Shown: positions 19,640 to 29,573, counted from the stretch's first letter. The stretch: DNA of 64,000 bases from Streptomyces sp. ERV7 (GCF_001653515.1 NZ_LYOY01000001.1:186001-250000); one strand, 5' to 3'. A program made the numbers and translations. Notes: generated by a model not told the origin, from the letters alone.

Positions 19640-20965
19640 ATGAGCGAGCTGGTTCCCGGAGGCAACCAGCCCCTTCCGGACGGCGTTCTGACGATCGGCG
19701 TCCCGGGGCCCTTCGACCTGTCGGTGCTGATCACGGATGACACCGGGAAAGTGGGCGGCGACGGCGACTTCGTCTTCTACAACCAGCCGTCCGCGCCCGG
19801 CACCCGCCTCGACGACGAGGTGATCACGGTCGACCCGGGCCGGCTGCGGGCCGGGGCGAGCCGGCTCACCGTGGTCGTCAGCCCCGCCGAGCCGGGCGTG
19901 CCGCTGGGCCGGCTGCCGGTGCCGAGCCTGCGGGTCAGCGGTCCCGGCGGCGAGGTCGTGGCCCGTTTCACCCCGCCGAAGCCGGAGCGGGAGACGGTGC
20001 TGCTGCTGGCCGAGATCTACCGCCGGGGCACCGGCTGGAAGGTGCGCGCGCTGGGGCAGGGGTACGCGGACGGCCTGGCGGGAGTGGCCCGCGACTTCGG
20101 GGTGGACGTGGCCGACGAGGACCCACCGCCGCACGCGCCCACCGTGGCCACGGTGATCCCCGCCGCGCGGCGGCCGGAGCCTGAACAGAGCGACGGCTTC
20201 GGCCAGTTGGTCAACGCCGAGCGGGTCCGGGCCGGGGCCCCGCCGGTGACGATCGACGGACGGCTGACCTCGGCCGCCGAGTCGCACGCCGCCACCATGG
20301 CCGCCCAGGGCCGCCTCAGCGTGGAGAGCCCGGACGGGGTCTCGGTCTTCCAGCGGGTGACGACGCGGGGGTACGCGTATCTGGGCATCGCCGAGCATCT
20401 GGTGTCGGGGCCGCGCACCCCGGCGGAGTTCCTCGCGTACTGCCTGGAGGACGCGCACACCCGCCGCCCGCTGCGGGACGCCGCCTTCACCGAGGCGGGC
20501 ATCGGCCGCGCCACCGACGACCGGACGGGCGAGGTGTACTGGACGGCGCTGTGGGCCAGGCCGTTCAGCGGGGACGGGCTGCACCGGACGGTGTCGGAGG
20601 TGGTCGCGCTCACCAACGGCCGCCGCGCCACGGCGGGGCTGCGCCCGCTGGCGGACGACACCCACCTGGTCTCGGCGGCCCAGGCGTACAGCGCGGACAT
20701 GGCGGCGCGCGGCTTCTACTCCCACACCTCGCCGGAGGGCCTGGAGCCGTGGGACCGGGCCCGCGCGGCCGGGGCCGCGCACCGGGGCATCGGCGAGAAC
20801 ATCGCCTGCGGGCAGCGCACGGCGGCCGAGGTGGTGGAGGGCTGGATGAACAGCCCGGGCCACCGCGCCAACATCCTCAAGCCCGACTTCACCCACATAG
20901 GCGTCGGCTTCGCGGGCGGCGGGCGCGCGGGCACGTACTGGACACAGCTCTTCGGCCTGGCCTGA
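19640..20965 (+). CDS. TerD-like domain fused to two CAP/SCP domains
   Basis: The 441-aa protein has an unusual order. Residues 1-175 form a TerD-like domain: FDLSVLITDDTGKVGGDGDF, then FYNQPSAPGTRLDD and LLLAEIYRRGTGWKVRALGQ, with the acidic calcium-binding loop. Two CAP (cysteine-rich secretory/SCP-like) domains follow, at about 190-310 and 315-441. The second has the canonical YSHTSPEGLEPWDR, GENIACG and WMNSPGHRANIL. The first is degenerate at the corresponding His/Glu sites. There is no signal peptide, although CAP proteins are usually exported. The ATG at 19640 begins the TerD fold; the longer upstream frame is not conserved. Function is unknown, but TerD relatives act in envelope and tellurite stress. 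Confidence 0.82.
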   Translation: MSELVPGGNQPLPDGVLTIGVPGPFDLSVLITDDTGKVGGDGDFVFYNQPSAPGTRLDDEVITVDPGRLRAGASRLTVVVSPAEPGVPLGRLPVPSLRVSGPGGEVVARFTPPKPERETVLLLAEIYRRGTGWKVRALGQGYADGLAGVARDFGVDVADEDPPPHAPTVATVIPAARRPEPEQSDGFGQLVNAERVRAGAPPVTIDGRLTSAAESHAATMAAQGRLSVESPDGVSVFQRVTTRGYAYLGIAEHLVSGPRTPAEFLAYCLEDAHTRRPLRDAAFTEAGIGRATDDRTGEVYWTALWARPFSGDGLHRTVSEVVALTNGRRATAGLRPLADDTHLVSAAQAYSADMAARGFYSHTSPEGLEPWDRARAAGAAHRGIGENIACGQRTAAEVVEGWMNSPGHRANILKPDFTHIGVGFAGGGRAGTYWTQLFGLA

Positions 20966-20994
20966 CGGGCCTTGTACGGGGGGGGAGGCGGCTC

Positions 20995-21627
20995 TCAGCC
21001 GCCCGCCTGCCCGGCCGCCAGGTCCGCCAGGCGGGCGGGGCGGTCCAGTGTGCCCAGCAGGCTGACGAAGCTGGACTCCAGGAACGCCGTCAGTTCCTCC
21101 CGCGCGCCCGGCTCCCCCAGCGGCCAGCCGGTCACCGCCTCCTCCGCGAACGCCATCCAGGCCCGGGAGGCGATGCCGGACCGGGGCGACTGCGGCATGC
21201 CCGTGCGCCGCTGGGCGTCGACGACATGGCGGGCCACCGCCTCGCGGGTCTCGCCGAGGATGTCCGCGACCGCCGGATGGCTGCCCGAAGCGCCCCTGAC
21301 CAGGGCGAGATAGATCTCCCGGTGCTCCAGTACGTAGGCGACGAACCCGTCGATGAACGACCGCAGCCAGGCGACCGGCGCCAGCGCCGGGTCGGGCTCC
21401 ACGGCCTCGATGAAGCGGGCGCACTCCTTGGCCACCACCGCGCGGTAGAAGTCGCGCTTGGAGTCGAAGTAGTGGAAGAGCAGGCCCCGGGAGATGCCCG
21501 CCCGGCGGGCGACCTCGTCCGTGGACAGCTCGTCGAGCGAGCGGTCGGCGAGCATCTCCAGTCCGATGTCGACCAGCTGGGTCCTGCGTTGGTCGGGGGT
21601 CAGGCGGGTGATGCGCTTTCCGGACAT
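20995..21627 (-). CDS. TetR-family transcriptional regulator
   Basis: The 210-aa protein begins MSGKRITRLTPDQRRTQLVD. It has the TetR recognition unit TDEVARRAGISRGLLFHYFD (about residues 38-57). The helical ligand domain contains VAWLRSFIDGFVAYVLEHRE. It is the AcrR-like type that often controls a divergent catabolic or detoxification gene. The ATG at 21627 is chosen because it opens the conserved part; earlier codons of the open frame overlap the operator DNA. It is divergent from a zinc alcohol dehydrogenase, and two GTTGA-N7-TCAAC-type repeats between them are the probable binding sites. Confidence 0.87.
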   Translation of the reverse strand: MSGKRITRLTPDQRRTQLVDIGLEMLADRSLDELSTDEVARRAGISRGLLFHYFDSKRDFYRAVVAKECARFIEAVEPDPALAPVAWLRSFIDGFVAYVLEHREIYLALVRGASGSHPAVADILGETREAVARHVVDAQRRTGMPQSPRSGIASRAWMAFAEEAVTGWPLGEPGAREELTAFLESSFVSLLGTLDRPARLADLAAGQAGG

Positions 21628-21701
21628 GCCCGCAGTGTACGAGCGGTGGGGGCGCCGTGCGCCGAGGCCGGACGGCGGGTGGAGGGCGGACCGGCGGCGC
21701 T

Positions 21702-21752
21702 GTTGACAATCGCTCAACAAGAGTCGTACAACCTTATTGAGCATCGCTTAAC
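21702..21752. promoter_or_regulatory. Two operators overlapping the alcohol dehydrogenase promoter
   Basis: GTTGA-N7-TCAAC (21702-21718) is a perfect inverted repeat. A near copy, ATTGA-N7-TTAAC, lies at 21736-21752, and both have the same CATCGC-like core. The first overlaps TTGACA (21703-21708), an ideal -35 element. TACAAC follows after 18 nt as the -10. A repressor bound here would block the dehydrogenase promoter. Confidence 0.6.
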
Positions 21753-21852
21753 AGCATCGCTCGACGACGACCCGATCCGCCGCCCGCCACTTGCCGAGCC
21801 CACCCCCGTCCGGGCGCCCCGGACGGGTTCTCCGGGCACTGAGGAGACCGTC

Positions 21853-22896
21853 ATGCGCACCATGCGCGCCGCACGATTCCACCCCGCCTCCGGCAAGCTC
21901 GGCGTCGAGGAGGTGCCGGTCCCCCGGCCCGGCCCCGGCGAGGCCCTGGTCAAGGTCGTCGCCTGCGGGATCTGCCACTCCGACCTGAGCCTCCTGAACG
22001 GCGTCTTCCACACCGACCTCCCCGCCATCACCCCGGGGCACGAGGCCTCCGGCACCATCGACGAGCTGGGCTCGCCGGTCCCGGGCTGGCAGCGGGGCGA
22101 CCGGGTGGTGGTCCACGCCGGACGCGCCTGCGGCTCCTGCCCGGCCTGTGTCTCGGGCAGCGCGATCGACGACTGCGAGCGCGTACAGATCATGGCGTTC
22201 GACTACGACGGCGCCTGGGCCGAGTACGTCCTGGTGCCGGTCGGCGCCCTGGTCCGGGTGCCCGAATCCATCCCGCTGGAGCGGGCGGCGATCCTCGCGG
22301 ACGCCGTCTCCACGCCCTACGCGGCAGTGATCGACACGGCCGCCGTCCGCCCGGCCGAGAGCGTCGGCGTCTGGGGCCTCGGCGGCATCGGTACGCACGC
22401 CCTCCAGGCCGCCCGGCTGGCCGGGGCCGCCCCGGTGATCGGCCTCGACCCGCTGCCCGCCGCTCGGGAGCGCGCCCTGGAGCTGGGCGCCGACCACACC
22501 GTGGACCCCACCGCCGAGGACGCCCTCGACCGGATCGCCGAACTCACCGGCGGCCGAGGCCTGAAGGTCGCCATCGACGCGGTCGGCCGCGCGGACACCA
22601 TCGCCCAGGCCAACCGCGCCCTGGGCCACCGGGGCCGGCTGGTGCTGGTGGGCATGTCCCTGGACAGGGTCGAGTTGGGCCCGCTGGCCGCCTTCACCCG
22701 CGACCGGCACTCGGTGACGGGTCATCTCGGCTACCGCAAGGAGCACATCGAGCAGCTCGTCGATCTGGTGGCCGCGGGCCGCCTCGACATCAGCCGCTCG
22801 ATCAGCGCCGAACTCCCGCTCTCGGAGATAGCGGAGGGCGTGCGCCGTCTGGAGCACAAGGAGGGCAACCCGATCCGGATCCTCGTCCGCCCCTGA
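21853..22896 (+). CDS. Zinc-dependent alcohol dehydrogenase, MDR family
   Basis: The 347-aa enzyme has catalytic-zinc residues Cys38 (ACGICHSD) and His63 (PGHE), with Asp150 at the position often held by a third Cys. The structural zinc site is Cys93, Cys96, Cys99 and Cys108. The Rossmann motif VWGLGGIGTHALQ follows near residue 175. It oxidises an alcohol or reduces an aldehyde with NAD(P). The likely ATG at 21853 has GAGGAG upstream, and a second ATG lies three codons later. The divergent TetR gene and the operators suggest substrate induction. A terminator hairpin follows at 22922. Confidence 0.9.
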   Translation: MRTMRAARFHPASGKLGVEEVPVPRPGPGEALVKVVACGICHSDLSLLNGVFHTDLPAITPGHEASGTIDELGSPVPGWQRGDRVVVHAGRACGSCPACVSGSAIDDCERVQIMAFDYDGAWAEYVLVPVGALVRVPESIPLERAAILADAVSTPYAAVIDTAAVRPAESVGVWGLGGIGTHALQAARLAGAAPVIGLDPLPAARERALELGADHTVDPTAEDALDRIAELTGGRGLKVAIDAVGRADTIAQANRALGHRGRLVLVGMSLDRVELGPLAAFTRDRHSVTGHLGYRKEHIEQLVDLVAAGRLDISRSISAELPLSEIAEGVRRLEHKEGNPIRILVRP

Positions 22897-22921
22897 ACAC
22901 CCCGTCCCCACGGGGCCCCCG

Positions 22922-22960
22922 GACGCCGTCCACACCTACCGCTCAGGTGTGGGCGGCGTC
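22922..22960 (+). terminator. Terminator after alcohol dehydrogenase gene
   Basis: The stem is GACGCCG + CCACACCT paired with AGGTGTGG + CGGCGTC, 15 bp with one internal T/G mismatch and a 7-nt loop. It lies 26 nt past the stop codon. Confidence 0.8.
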
Positions 22961-23383
22961 GCACGTCCACGCCCCGTCACCTGCCGCACACGGGGCGCGA
23001 AACCGGCCAGGTTTCTCGGGTGAGGGCCGCCACACCTTCGCCACCCAGACAGCAAAATCTTCACGGGATCGACAGATTTTGTGAAGGATCTGCACTTTCA
23101 GTGGGCCGGATGTGCGTGGACAGCAAGATCATCTCTGTTCAACATTGCACTTCGAATCTGGACATGTCCGCATTGAGGCCAACCCTTTGGGCGGCGCTTT
23201 GCCGTTCCGTTGCCGGGCTGTAGGCATTTGCCAGGACGGTCCGACGGACGTCCGGCACTGACCAGCCGGACGCGAGTCCGCCGACGACCCGTCAAGCGCG
23301 TCGACAGGGCAGCGACTTCACACTTCCGCGCCCTCGACGCCGCTGGACCACTACCGAGCAATGCGAACCACTGGGGGTTACCC
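22961..23383 (+). promoter_or_regulatory. Upstream region of the melC operon
   Basis: This 420-base stretch carries no gene but is AT-richer than its surroundings, as expected of a promoter region. CAAAATC (23053-23059) and GATTTTG (23075-23081) form a 7-bp inverted repeat. Overlapping them, TCTTCAC and GTGAAGGA form another. A further palindrome ACATGT lies at about 23163. The exact promoter was not resolved. Confidence 0.4.
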
Positions 23384-23812
23384 ATGTCCCGACTCACCCG
23401 CCGCAGCGCGCTGGGCCTCACCGCGAGCGCGGTGGCCGGCCTCGGCCTGGCCGGCACCGCGTACGCGGCGACCGCGAGCGGATCCACCAACGGTGTCGTC
23501 CCCGCCGCGGCCGACGGCGGCACCGGCCGCATGGACGGCATGGACCACACGGGGCACGACGCGCCCGCCCCGTTCGACGAGGTCTACCAGGGCCGCCGGA
23601 TACAGGGAGCGCCCGCGCACGGCGGCGCCCACGGCGGCCACCACGGGGGCTACGGCGTACGGATAGACGGCAAGGAACTGCATGTGATGCGCAACGCCGA
23701 CGGCACCTGGATCAGCGTGGTCAACCACTACGAGACGTTCGCGAACCCGCGCGCCGTGGCCCGTGCGGCCGTGGTGGAGCTCCAGGGCGCCACCCTCGTC
23801 CCGCTCGCCTGA
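23384..23812 (+). CDS. melC1: Tyrosinase co-factor / copper chaperone MelC1
   Basis: The 142-aa protein starts with a twin-arginine signal ([11 protein letters not shown], cleavage after about residue 27). It carries a His/Met-rich region ([11 protein letters not shown] and [11 protein letters not shown]) for copper delivery, and then the conserved [20 protein letters not shown]. MelC1 binds apo-tyrosinase, loads copper and provides the Tat signal for export of the complex. GGGGG lies 6 nt before the ATG. It is first in the melC operon, 49 nt ahead of the tyrosinase gene. The identification rests on both sequence and pairing. Confidence 0.93.
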   Translation: MSRLTRRSALGLTASAVAGLGLAGTAYAATASGSTNGVVPAAADGGTGRMDGMDHTGHDAPAPFDEVYQGRRIQGAPAHGGAHGGHHGGYGVRIDGKELHVMRNADGTWISVVNHYETFANPRAVARAAVVELQGATLVPLA

Positions 23813-23861
23813 TCCCGTCCCGGCACCGCACCCGCACTAGCACCACATCTGGAGCACTTCC

Positions 23862-24686
23862 ATGACCGTACGCAAGAACCAGGCGACGCTCACCGCGGAC
23901 GAGAAGCGACGCTTCGTCAACGCGATCCTGACGCTGAAGCGCAATGGCACGTACGACACGTTCGTCACCACGCACAACGCGTTCATCATGAGCGACACCG
24001 ACGACAGCGACCGCGTCGGCCACCGCTCACCGTCGTTCCTTCCCTGGCACCGCAGATTCCTCCTGGAGTTCGAGCAGGCCCTGCAGGCGGTGGACTCCAC
24101 CGTCGCGCTGCCCTACTGGGACTGGACGGCCGACCGCACCACGGCCTCCTCGCTCTGGGCCGCGGACTTCCTGGGCGGCACCGGCCGCAGCCGTGACGGC
24201 CAGGTGATGGACGGCCCGTTCGCCTCCAGCGGCGGCAAGTGGACCGTCAACGTCCGGGTGGACGGCCGCAACTACCTGCGCCGCGCACTCGGCGCCGGCG
24301 TCCCGCAGCTGCCCACCAAGGCCGAGGTCGACAGTGTCCTCGCCATGGCCACGTACGACATGGCCCCCTGGAACAGCGCCTCGGACGGCTTCCGCAACCA
24401 CCTGGAGGGGTGGCGCGGCGTCAACCTGCACAACCGGGTGCACGTCTGGGTCGGCGGCCAGATGGCCACCGGCGTCTCCCCCAACGACCCGGTGTTCTGG
24501 CTGCACCACGCGTTCATAGACCGGCTCTGGGCGCAGTGGCAGGAGCGCCACCCCGCCTCGCCGTACCTCCCGGCCGCCGGGACGGCGAACGTGGTGGATC
24601 TGCGCGACACCATGCGCCCGTGGAACAACGTGACGCCGGCGGACATGCTGGACCACAAGAAGTTCTATACGTTCGACGCCGCGTAG
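23862..24686 (+). CDS. melC2: Tyrosinase MelC2
   Basis: This 274-aa type-3 copper monooxygenase makes melanin from tyrosine. Copper A ligands are His38, His54 and His63 (HNAF, HRSPSFLPWH). Copper B ligands are His190, His194 and His216 (HNRVH, then HHAFIDRLW). These are the positions known for Streptomyces tyrosinases. There is no signal peptide of its own, since it is exported with MelC1. The length and all motifs are normal, so the strain should be able to make melanin. A 14-bp terminator hairpin follows. Confidence 0.96.
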   Translation: MTVRKNQATLTADEKRRFVNAILTLKRNGTYDTFVTTHNAFIMSDTDDSDRVGHRSPSFLPWHRRFLLEFEQALQAVDSTVALPYWDWTADRTTASSLWAADFLGGTGRSRDGQVMDGPFASSGGKWTVNVRVDGRNYLRRALGAGVPQLPTKAEVDSVLAMATYDMAPWNSASDGFRNHLEGWRGVNLHNRVHVWVGGQMATGVSPNDPVFWLHHAFIDRLWAQWQERHPASPYLPAAGTANVVDLRDTMRPWNNVTPADMLDHKKFYTFDAA

Positions 24687-24694
24687 CGGTGTGG

Positions 24695-24732
24695 GTGCGG
24701 CCCCGGCGGGAGGTTCCGCGCCGGGGCCGCAC
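24695..24732 (+). terminator. Terminator of the melC operon
   Basis: A perfect 14-bp inverted repeat (GTGCGGCCCCGGCG) with a 10-nt loop starts 9 nt after the melC2 stop codon. Confidence 0.85.
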
Positions 24733-24771
24733 CGGCGTGGCGGGGTCCGCGGGGCTCGTAAGCTCGGCCTC

Positions 24772-26184
24772 ATGGACGTTCACGAATCAGTGCTCGAACT
24801 CGTCGGCGGGACCCCGCTGGTACGGCTGCGCACGCCCGGCGGCGAGGGGTCGGCCGCGCTGTACGCGAAGCTCGAATACCTCAGCGCGGGCGGCAGTGTG
24901 AAGGACCGCATCGGTCTGCACATGATCGAGGAGGCGGAGCGGGACGGGCTGCTGCGCCCCGGCGGCACCGTCGTCGAGGCGACCTCCGGCAACACGGGGG
25001 CCGGGCTCGCGATGGTGGCGGCGGCCAAGGGGTACCGGGCCGTCCTCGTCGTCCCCGACAAGACGAGCACCGAGAAGATCGCCACGCTGCGGGGGTTCGG
25101 CGCGGAGGTGGTCGTGCGGCGCAGCGGGCTGACCGCCGAGGACCCGGACAACGTGTTCAACACGGCGGCGCGGATCGCCGAGGAGCGGCCGGGCAGCTGG
25201 CTCGCCGGCCAGTACGACAACCCGGCCAACCCCGGGGCGCACTACGCCACGACCGGCCCCGAGATCTGGCGCCAGACGGACGGCCGCGTCACGCATCTGG
25301 TGGCGTGCGTGGGCACCGGCGGCACGATCAGCGGTACGGGCCGCTACCTCAAGGAGGTGAGCGGGGGCGCCGTGCGGGTGACCGGCGCCGATCCGGTGGC
25401 GTCGGTGTACTCGGGCGGCGACGGCCGTCCGTACTTCGTGGAGGCGACCGGACATGTGCGCCACCCGGAGACGGTGGAGGACGTCTGGCCCACCTCCTAC
25501 CAGCAGGACGTGGTCGACGAGCTCCTCTCGGTGAGCGACCGCGACGCGTTGTTGACGGTCCGTCAACTCGCTCGGGAGCAGGGCCTCATGGTCGGCGGCT
25601 CGGCCGGTCTCGCGGTGGCGGCCGCACAGCGGGTGGCCGCCGGACTCGGCCCCGACGCACTGGTCGTGGTGATCCTGCCGGACTCGGGGCGCCAGTACCT
25701 CTCGAAGTACTTCAACGACGCATGGCTGCTGCGGCTGGGGTTCCTCGACGGCGAGGAGGGCGGGGCCCGGGTCGGGGACACGGTGGCGTCGACGGCAGGA
25801 TCCGAGCCGCTGCCGTATGTGAACCGGCTCAGCACGGCCGCCGAGGCACTGGCCGCGCTGCGGGCCCGGCGCGACCTCGGACTGCCGCCGCTCCTCCCGG
25901 CCGGGCCGTGCCCGGTGGGCCCGGACCGCGCGCCGACCGTCCCGGAGCTGGCGGGCTCGCTCTCCCTGGACGCGCTGGCCGCCGCCGTCGAGGACGGCAC
26001 GCTCAAGCCGGACGACCCGGTACGCGACCACCTAGGCGCGCCGCTCCCCCACTTCGGGGTGGGCGAGCGGGCGGACACGGCGCTCGCCGAGCTGGAGGAG
26101 CGCGGCGGGGAACTGGCCGTGGCGGTCCGGGACGGGCACGCGGTGGGTCTTGTGCGGCGCTCCGCGCTTCGGGCTCTGCTGTGA
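24772..26184 (+). CDS. Cystathionine beta-synthase / cysteine synthase-like PLP enzyme with C-terminal CBS region
   Basis: The 470-aa protein has the fold-II PLP domain (residues 1-330): Lys44 in GGSVKDRIG binds PLP, followed by [12 protein letters not shown] and [14 protein letters not shown] (phosphate loop). SVYSGG and [16 protein letters not shown] near the end of this domain are typical of cystathionine beta-synthases. Residues 355-470 form a CBS-type regulatory pair. It condenses serine and homocysteine, the first step of reverse transsulfuration. The ATG at 24772 begins the fold, and no strong Shine-Dalgarno is seen. Its stop lies close to the damaged 3' end of the phosphoketolase gene, whose open frame runs antisense across it. 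Confidence 0.88.
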   Translation: MDVHESVLELVGGTPLVRLRTPGGEGSAALYAKLEYLSAGGSVKDRIGLHMIEEAERDGLLRPGGTVVEATSGNTGAGLAMVAAAKGYRAVLVVPDKTSTEKIATLRGFGAEVVVRRSGLTAEDPDNVFNTAARIAEERPGSWLAGQYDNPANPGAHYATTGPEIWRQTDGRVTHLVACVGTGGTISGTGRYLKEVSGGAVRVTGADPVASVYSGGDGRPYFVEATGHVRHPETVEDVWPTSYQQDVVDELLSVSDRDALLTVRQLAREQGLMVGGSAGLAVAAAQRVAAGLGPDALVVVILPDSGRQYLSKYFNDAWLLRLGFLDGEEGGARVGDTVASTAGSEPLPYVNRLSTAAEALAALRARRDLGLPPLLPAGPCPVGPDRAPTVPELAGSLSLDALAAAVEDGTLKPDDPVRDHLGAPLPHFGVGERADTALAELEERGGELAVAVRDGHAVGLVRRSALRALL

Positions 26185-26252
26185 CACCCGGCCCCCGCGT
26201 CCGGGGCCCGTCCTAGACACCCGGCAGACCGAAGCCGAGCAGCAACGCGGCA

Positions 26253-28565
26253 GCGGGTGCGCGCGTCGGCCATCTGCTCGCGTACGGCGGCGGCGCGCAC
26301 GGCGAGGCCGGGGACGCGGTCGACGACGTCCATGACCAGGCGGTAGCGGTCCAGGTCGTTGCGGACGACCATGTCGAAGGGTGTGGTCGTGGTGCCGGAC
26401 TCCTTGTAGCCGCGTACGTGCAGCTGGGCGTGGCCGGTGCGGCGGTACGCGAGACGGTGGATCAGCCACGGATAGCCGTGGTAGGCGAAGATCACCGGCT
26501 TGTCCCGGGTGAACAGCCCGTCGTACTCGAAGTCGCTCATCCCGTGCGGGTGTTCCTCGCGCGGCAGGAGCCGGGCCATGTCGACGACGTTGACCACCCG
26601 GACGGCGAGGTCGGGGAGGTGTCGGCGCAGCAGTTGCGCGGCGGCCAGCACCTCCTGGGTGGGCACGTCGCCGGCGCAGGCCAGGACGACGTCCGGCTCG
26701 CCGCCGTTCTCCGTGCCCGCCCACTCCCAGATTCCCGCGCCCCGGGCGCAGTGCGCACGGGCGGCGTCCATGGACAGCCAGTCGAAGCAGGGCTGCTTGC
26801 CCGCCACGACGACATTGACGCAGTCGCGGCTGCGCAGGACGTGGTCGGCCACCGACAGCAGTGTGTTGGCGTCCGGCGGCAGGTAGACCCGTACGACCTC
26901 GGGGCTCTTGTTGAGGACGTGGTCGACGAAGCCGGGGTCCTGGTGGGAGAAGCCGTTGTGGTCCTGGCGCCATACGTGCGAGGTCAGCAGGTAGTTGAGG
27001 GAGGCGATCGGGGCGCGCCACGGCAGCGCGCGGGACGTCTTGAGCCACTTGATGTGCTGGTTGACCATCGAGTCGACGATGTGCACGAACGCCTCGTAGC
27101 AGGAGAACAGTCCGTGCCGCCCCGTCAGCAGATACCCCTCCAGCCAGCCCTGGCAGGTGTGTTCGGACAGGATCTCCATGACCCGGCCGTGCGGGTCGAG
27201 GTGTTCGTCGACGGGCAGACGCTGGGCCTGCCAGGCCTTGCCGGTGACGTCGACGACGGCCTGGAGCCGGTTGGAGGCGGTCTCGTCGGGGCCGACAAGA
27301 CGGAAGTCGCGGCGCCCGGCGGTGTCCCTCATCACCTGGGCGAGCAGGTCCCCGAGGACGCGGGTGGGCTCGTGCGACGTCGTGCCGGGCTTGTCGACGG
27401 GCACCGCGAAGTCGTCGAGCGAGGCGAGGGGCAGGTCCCGGACGAGGAGTCCGCCGTTGGCATGCGGGGTGGCGCCGAGCCTCCTGGCGCCGTCGGGGAC
27501 GCAGGCGAGCACATCGGCGACGGGGCGCCCGTCCGGGCCGAACAGCTCCTCGGGCCGGTACGAGCGCAGCCAGACCTCCAGCTGGCGCAGGTGCTCGGGG
27601 TTCTCGCGCACACCGGCCAGCGGGACCTGGTGGGCGCGCCAGGTTCCCTCGACGGGCAGGCCGTCGACCACGGCGGGGCCGGTCCAGCCCTTGGGCGTAC
27701 GCAGGACGATCACCGGCCGGCGCACACGCTCGGCGACACCCTCTTCACGGGCGGTCCGCTGCGTCGACGCGATCCGGTCCAGCGCGACGTCGAGGGCGTG
27801 GGCCATCGCCCGGTGCACCTGGGCCGGGTCGTCGCCGCTGACGTGGACCGGCTCGTGCCCGTATCCCCGTAGCAGCGCGTCGAGTTCCTCCTCCGGGAGA
27901 CGGGCGAGCACGGTCGGGTTGGCGATCTTGTAGCCGTTGAGGTGCAGGATCGGGAGCACCGCGCCGTCGTGCACGGGGTCGAGGAACTTGTTGGAGTGCC
28001 AGGCGGCGGCCAGCGGCCCGGTCTCCGCCTCTCCGTCGCCGATCACACAGGCGACCAGCAGACCGGGGTTGTCGAAGGCGGCGCCGTACGCGTGGGAGAG
28101 CGAGTAGCCGAGCTCGCCTCCCTCGTGGAGGGAACCGGGGGTCTCCGGGGCCACGTGGCTGGGCACGCCGCCGGGGAAGGAGAACTGCCGGAACAGCCGG
28201 GCCATGCCCTCCCCGTCACGCGGGACGTCCGGACAGGTCTCGCTGTAGCTGCCCTCCAGCCAGGAGTTGGCCAGCACGGACGGCCCGCCGTGCCCCGGCC
28301 CCCAGACGCACAGCGCGTCGAGCCCGCGCGCCTTGATCACCCGGTTGAGGTGGGTGTACACGAGGTTGAGACCGGGCGAGGTGCCCCAGTGACCCAGCAG
28401 CCGGGGCTTGATGTGCTCGGGCCTGAGCGGCTCGGTGAGCAGCGGGTTGGACATCAGATAGATCTGGCCCGCCGCAAGGTAGTTGGCGGCGCGCCAGTGC
28501 GCGTCCAGGGTGCGCAGCTCGTCGTCGGAAAGTACGGTGGCGTCCTGGTGTTCGACCTTGGACAT
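26253..28565 (-). CDS. Phosphoketolase (xylulose-5-P/fructose-6-P), natural C-terminus lost
   Basis: About 771 residues match phosphoketolase throughout: [16 protein letters not shown], the TPP-binding [34 protein letters not shown], and [17 protein letters not shown] and [19 protein letters not shown] further on. It splits xylulose-5-P or fructose-6-P with phosphate into acetyl-P and an aldose phosphate. Similarity stops at ADARTR (about 26253). The expected last 20 or so residues ending in a Trp-rich tail are missing, and the literal frame runs on antisense to the CBS gene until 25563 (1000 aa). The ATG at 28565 has GGAG 8 nt upstream. A deletion or assembly fault at the 3' end is likely. 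Confidence 0.88.
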
Positions 28566-28616
28566 GGGTGGAACTCCATGAGTCGTCGGGACGGGTCATC
28601 GGGCGGTGGAGGCGGC

Positions 28617-29420
28617 ATGGCCGACAAGAAGAAGGCGGCGCTGCCGCGCAAGGCGTACGAGAAGGAACTGCTGCGTCTGCAGACGGAGTTGGTGAAGCTG
28701 CAGGAGTGGGTGCGGGCGACCGGCGCCCGCCTCGTGGTGGTCTTCGAGGGGCGGGACGCGGCCGGCAAGGGCGGCACGATCAAGCGGGTGGCCGAGCACC
28801 TCAACCCGCGTGTCGCACGGATCGTCGCGCTTCCCAAACCGACCGAGCGCGAGCGCGGCCAGTGGTACTTCCAGCGCTACGCGGAGCAGCTGCCGGCCGC
28901 CGGGGAGATCGTGCTGTTCGACCGGTCCTGGTACAACCGGGCCGGGGTCGAGCACGTCATGGGCTTCTGCACTCAGGAGGAGTACCAGCGCTTCCTGCGT
29001 CAGTGTCCGATCTTCGAGCGGATGCTGGTCGAGGACGGGATCCTGCTGCGCAAGTACTGGTTCTCGGTGAGCGACACCGAGCAGCAGGAACGTTTCCGGC
29101 GCCGACTGGAGGATCCACTGCGGCGCTGGAAGCTCTCGCCGATGGACCTGGAGTCGATCACCCGCTGGGAAGCCTACTCCCGGGCCAAGGACGACATGCT
29201 GATCCACACCGACATCCGCGAGGCGCCCTGGTACGTCGTGGAGAGCGACGACAAGCGCCGGGCGCGGCTGAACACGATCGCCCACCTGCTGTCCTCCGTT
29301 CCGTACGAGGAGGCGGCACCGCAAGTGCTGCGGCTGCCGCGACGGCCGCCGTCGACCGGCTACGAGCGCCCGCCGCGCAATCTGCAGAGCTACGTCCCCG
29401 ACCACGCGGCGAGCCTCTGA
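28617..29420 (+). CDS. ppk2: Polyphosphate kinase 2 (PPK2)
   Basis: The 267-aa enzyme has the PPK2 Walker A loop FEGRDAAGKGGTIKR (about residues 42-56), the lid region and Walker B with FDRSWYNRAGVEHVMGF (about 101-117). ILLRKYWFSVSDTEQQERFR follows. The single-domain length fits class I PPK2, which phosphorylates ADP with polyphosphate. The ATG at 28617 follows GGTGGAGG by 4 nt, and another ATG lies 13 codons upstream. It is divergent from phosphoketolase with about 50 bp between the starts. Both enzymes supply high-energy phosphate, so joint regulation under energy stress is plausible. Confidence 0.9.
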   Translation: MADKKKAALPRKAYEKELLRLQTELVKLQEWVRATGARLVVVFEGRDAAGKGGTIKRVAEHLNPRVARIVALPKPTERERGQWYFQRYAEQLPAAGEIVLFDRSWYNRAGVEHVMGFCTQEEYQRFLRQCPIFERMLVEDGILLRKYWFSVSDTEQQERFRRRLEDPLRRWKLSPMDLESITRWEAYSRAKDDMLIHTDIREAPWYVVESDDKRRARLNTIAHLLSSVPYEEAAPQVLRLPRRPPSTGYERPPRNLQSYVPDHAASL

Positions 29421-29555
29421 CCAGCAGGCCATGGCCCGGACATCGCGCCTCCGGGGCGCGAGGGGTCCGGTTCCAGCGTCGTCGGCGAAGGGGTGCGCCG
29501 GGCAGGGGCCACAGGTCCCGAGCCGGGGCCGACAGGGCCGCTGCCCCGGTCCGAG

Positions 29556-29573
29556 TAGGGCCTGTCGGCCCTA
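29556..29573. promoter_or_regulatory. DosR/DevR-like palindrome upstream of the NarL-type regulator
   Basis: TAGGGCC-TGTC-GGCCCTA is a perfect 7-bp inverted repeat with a GGGNC-N4-GNCCC core, close to the DosR/DevR family consensus. It lies about 90 nt before the response regulator gene, suggesting autoregulation. Confidence 0.5.
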
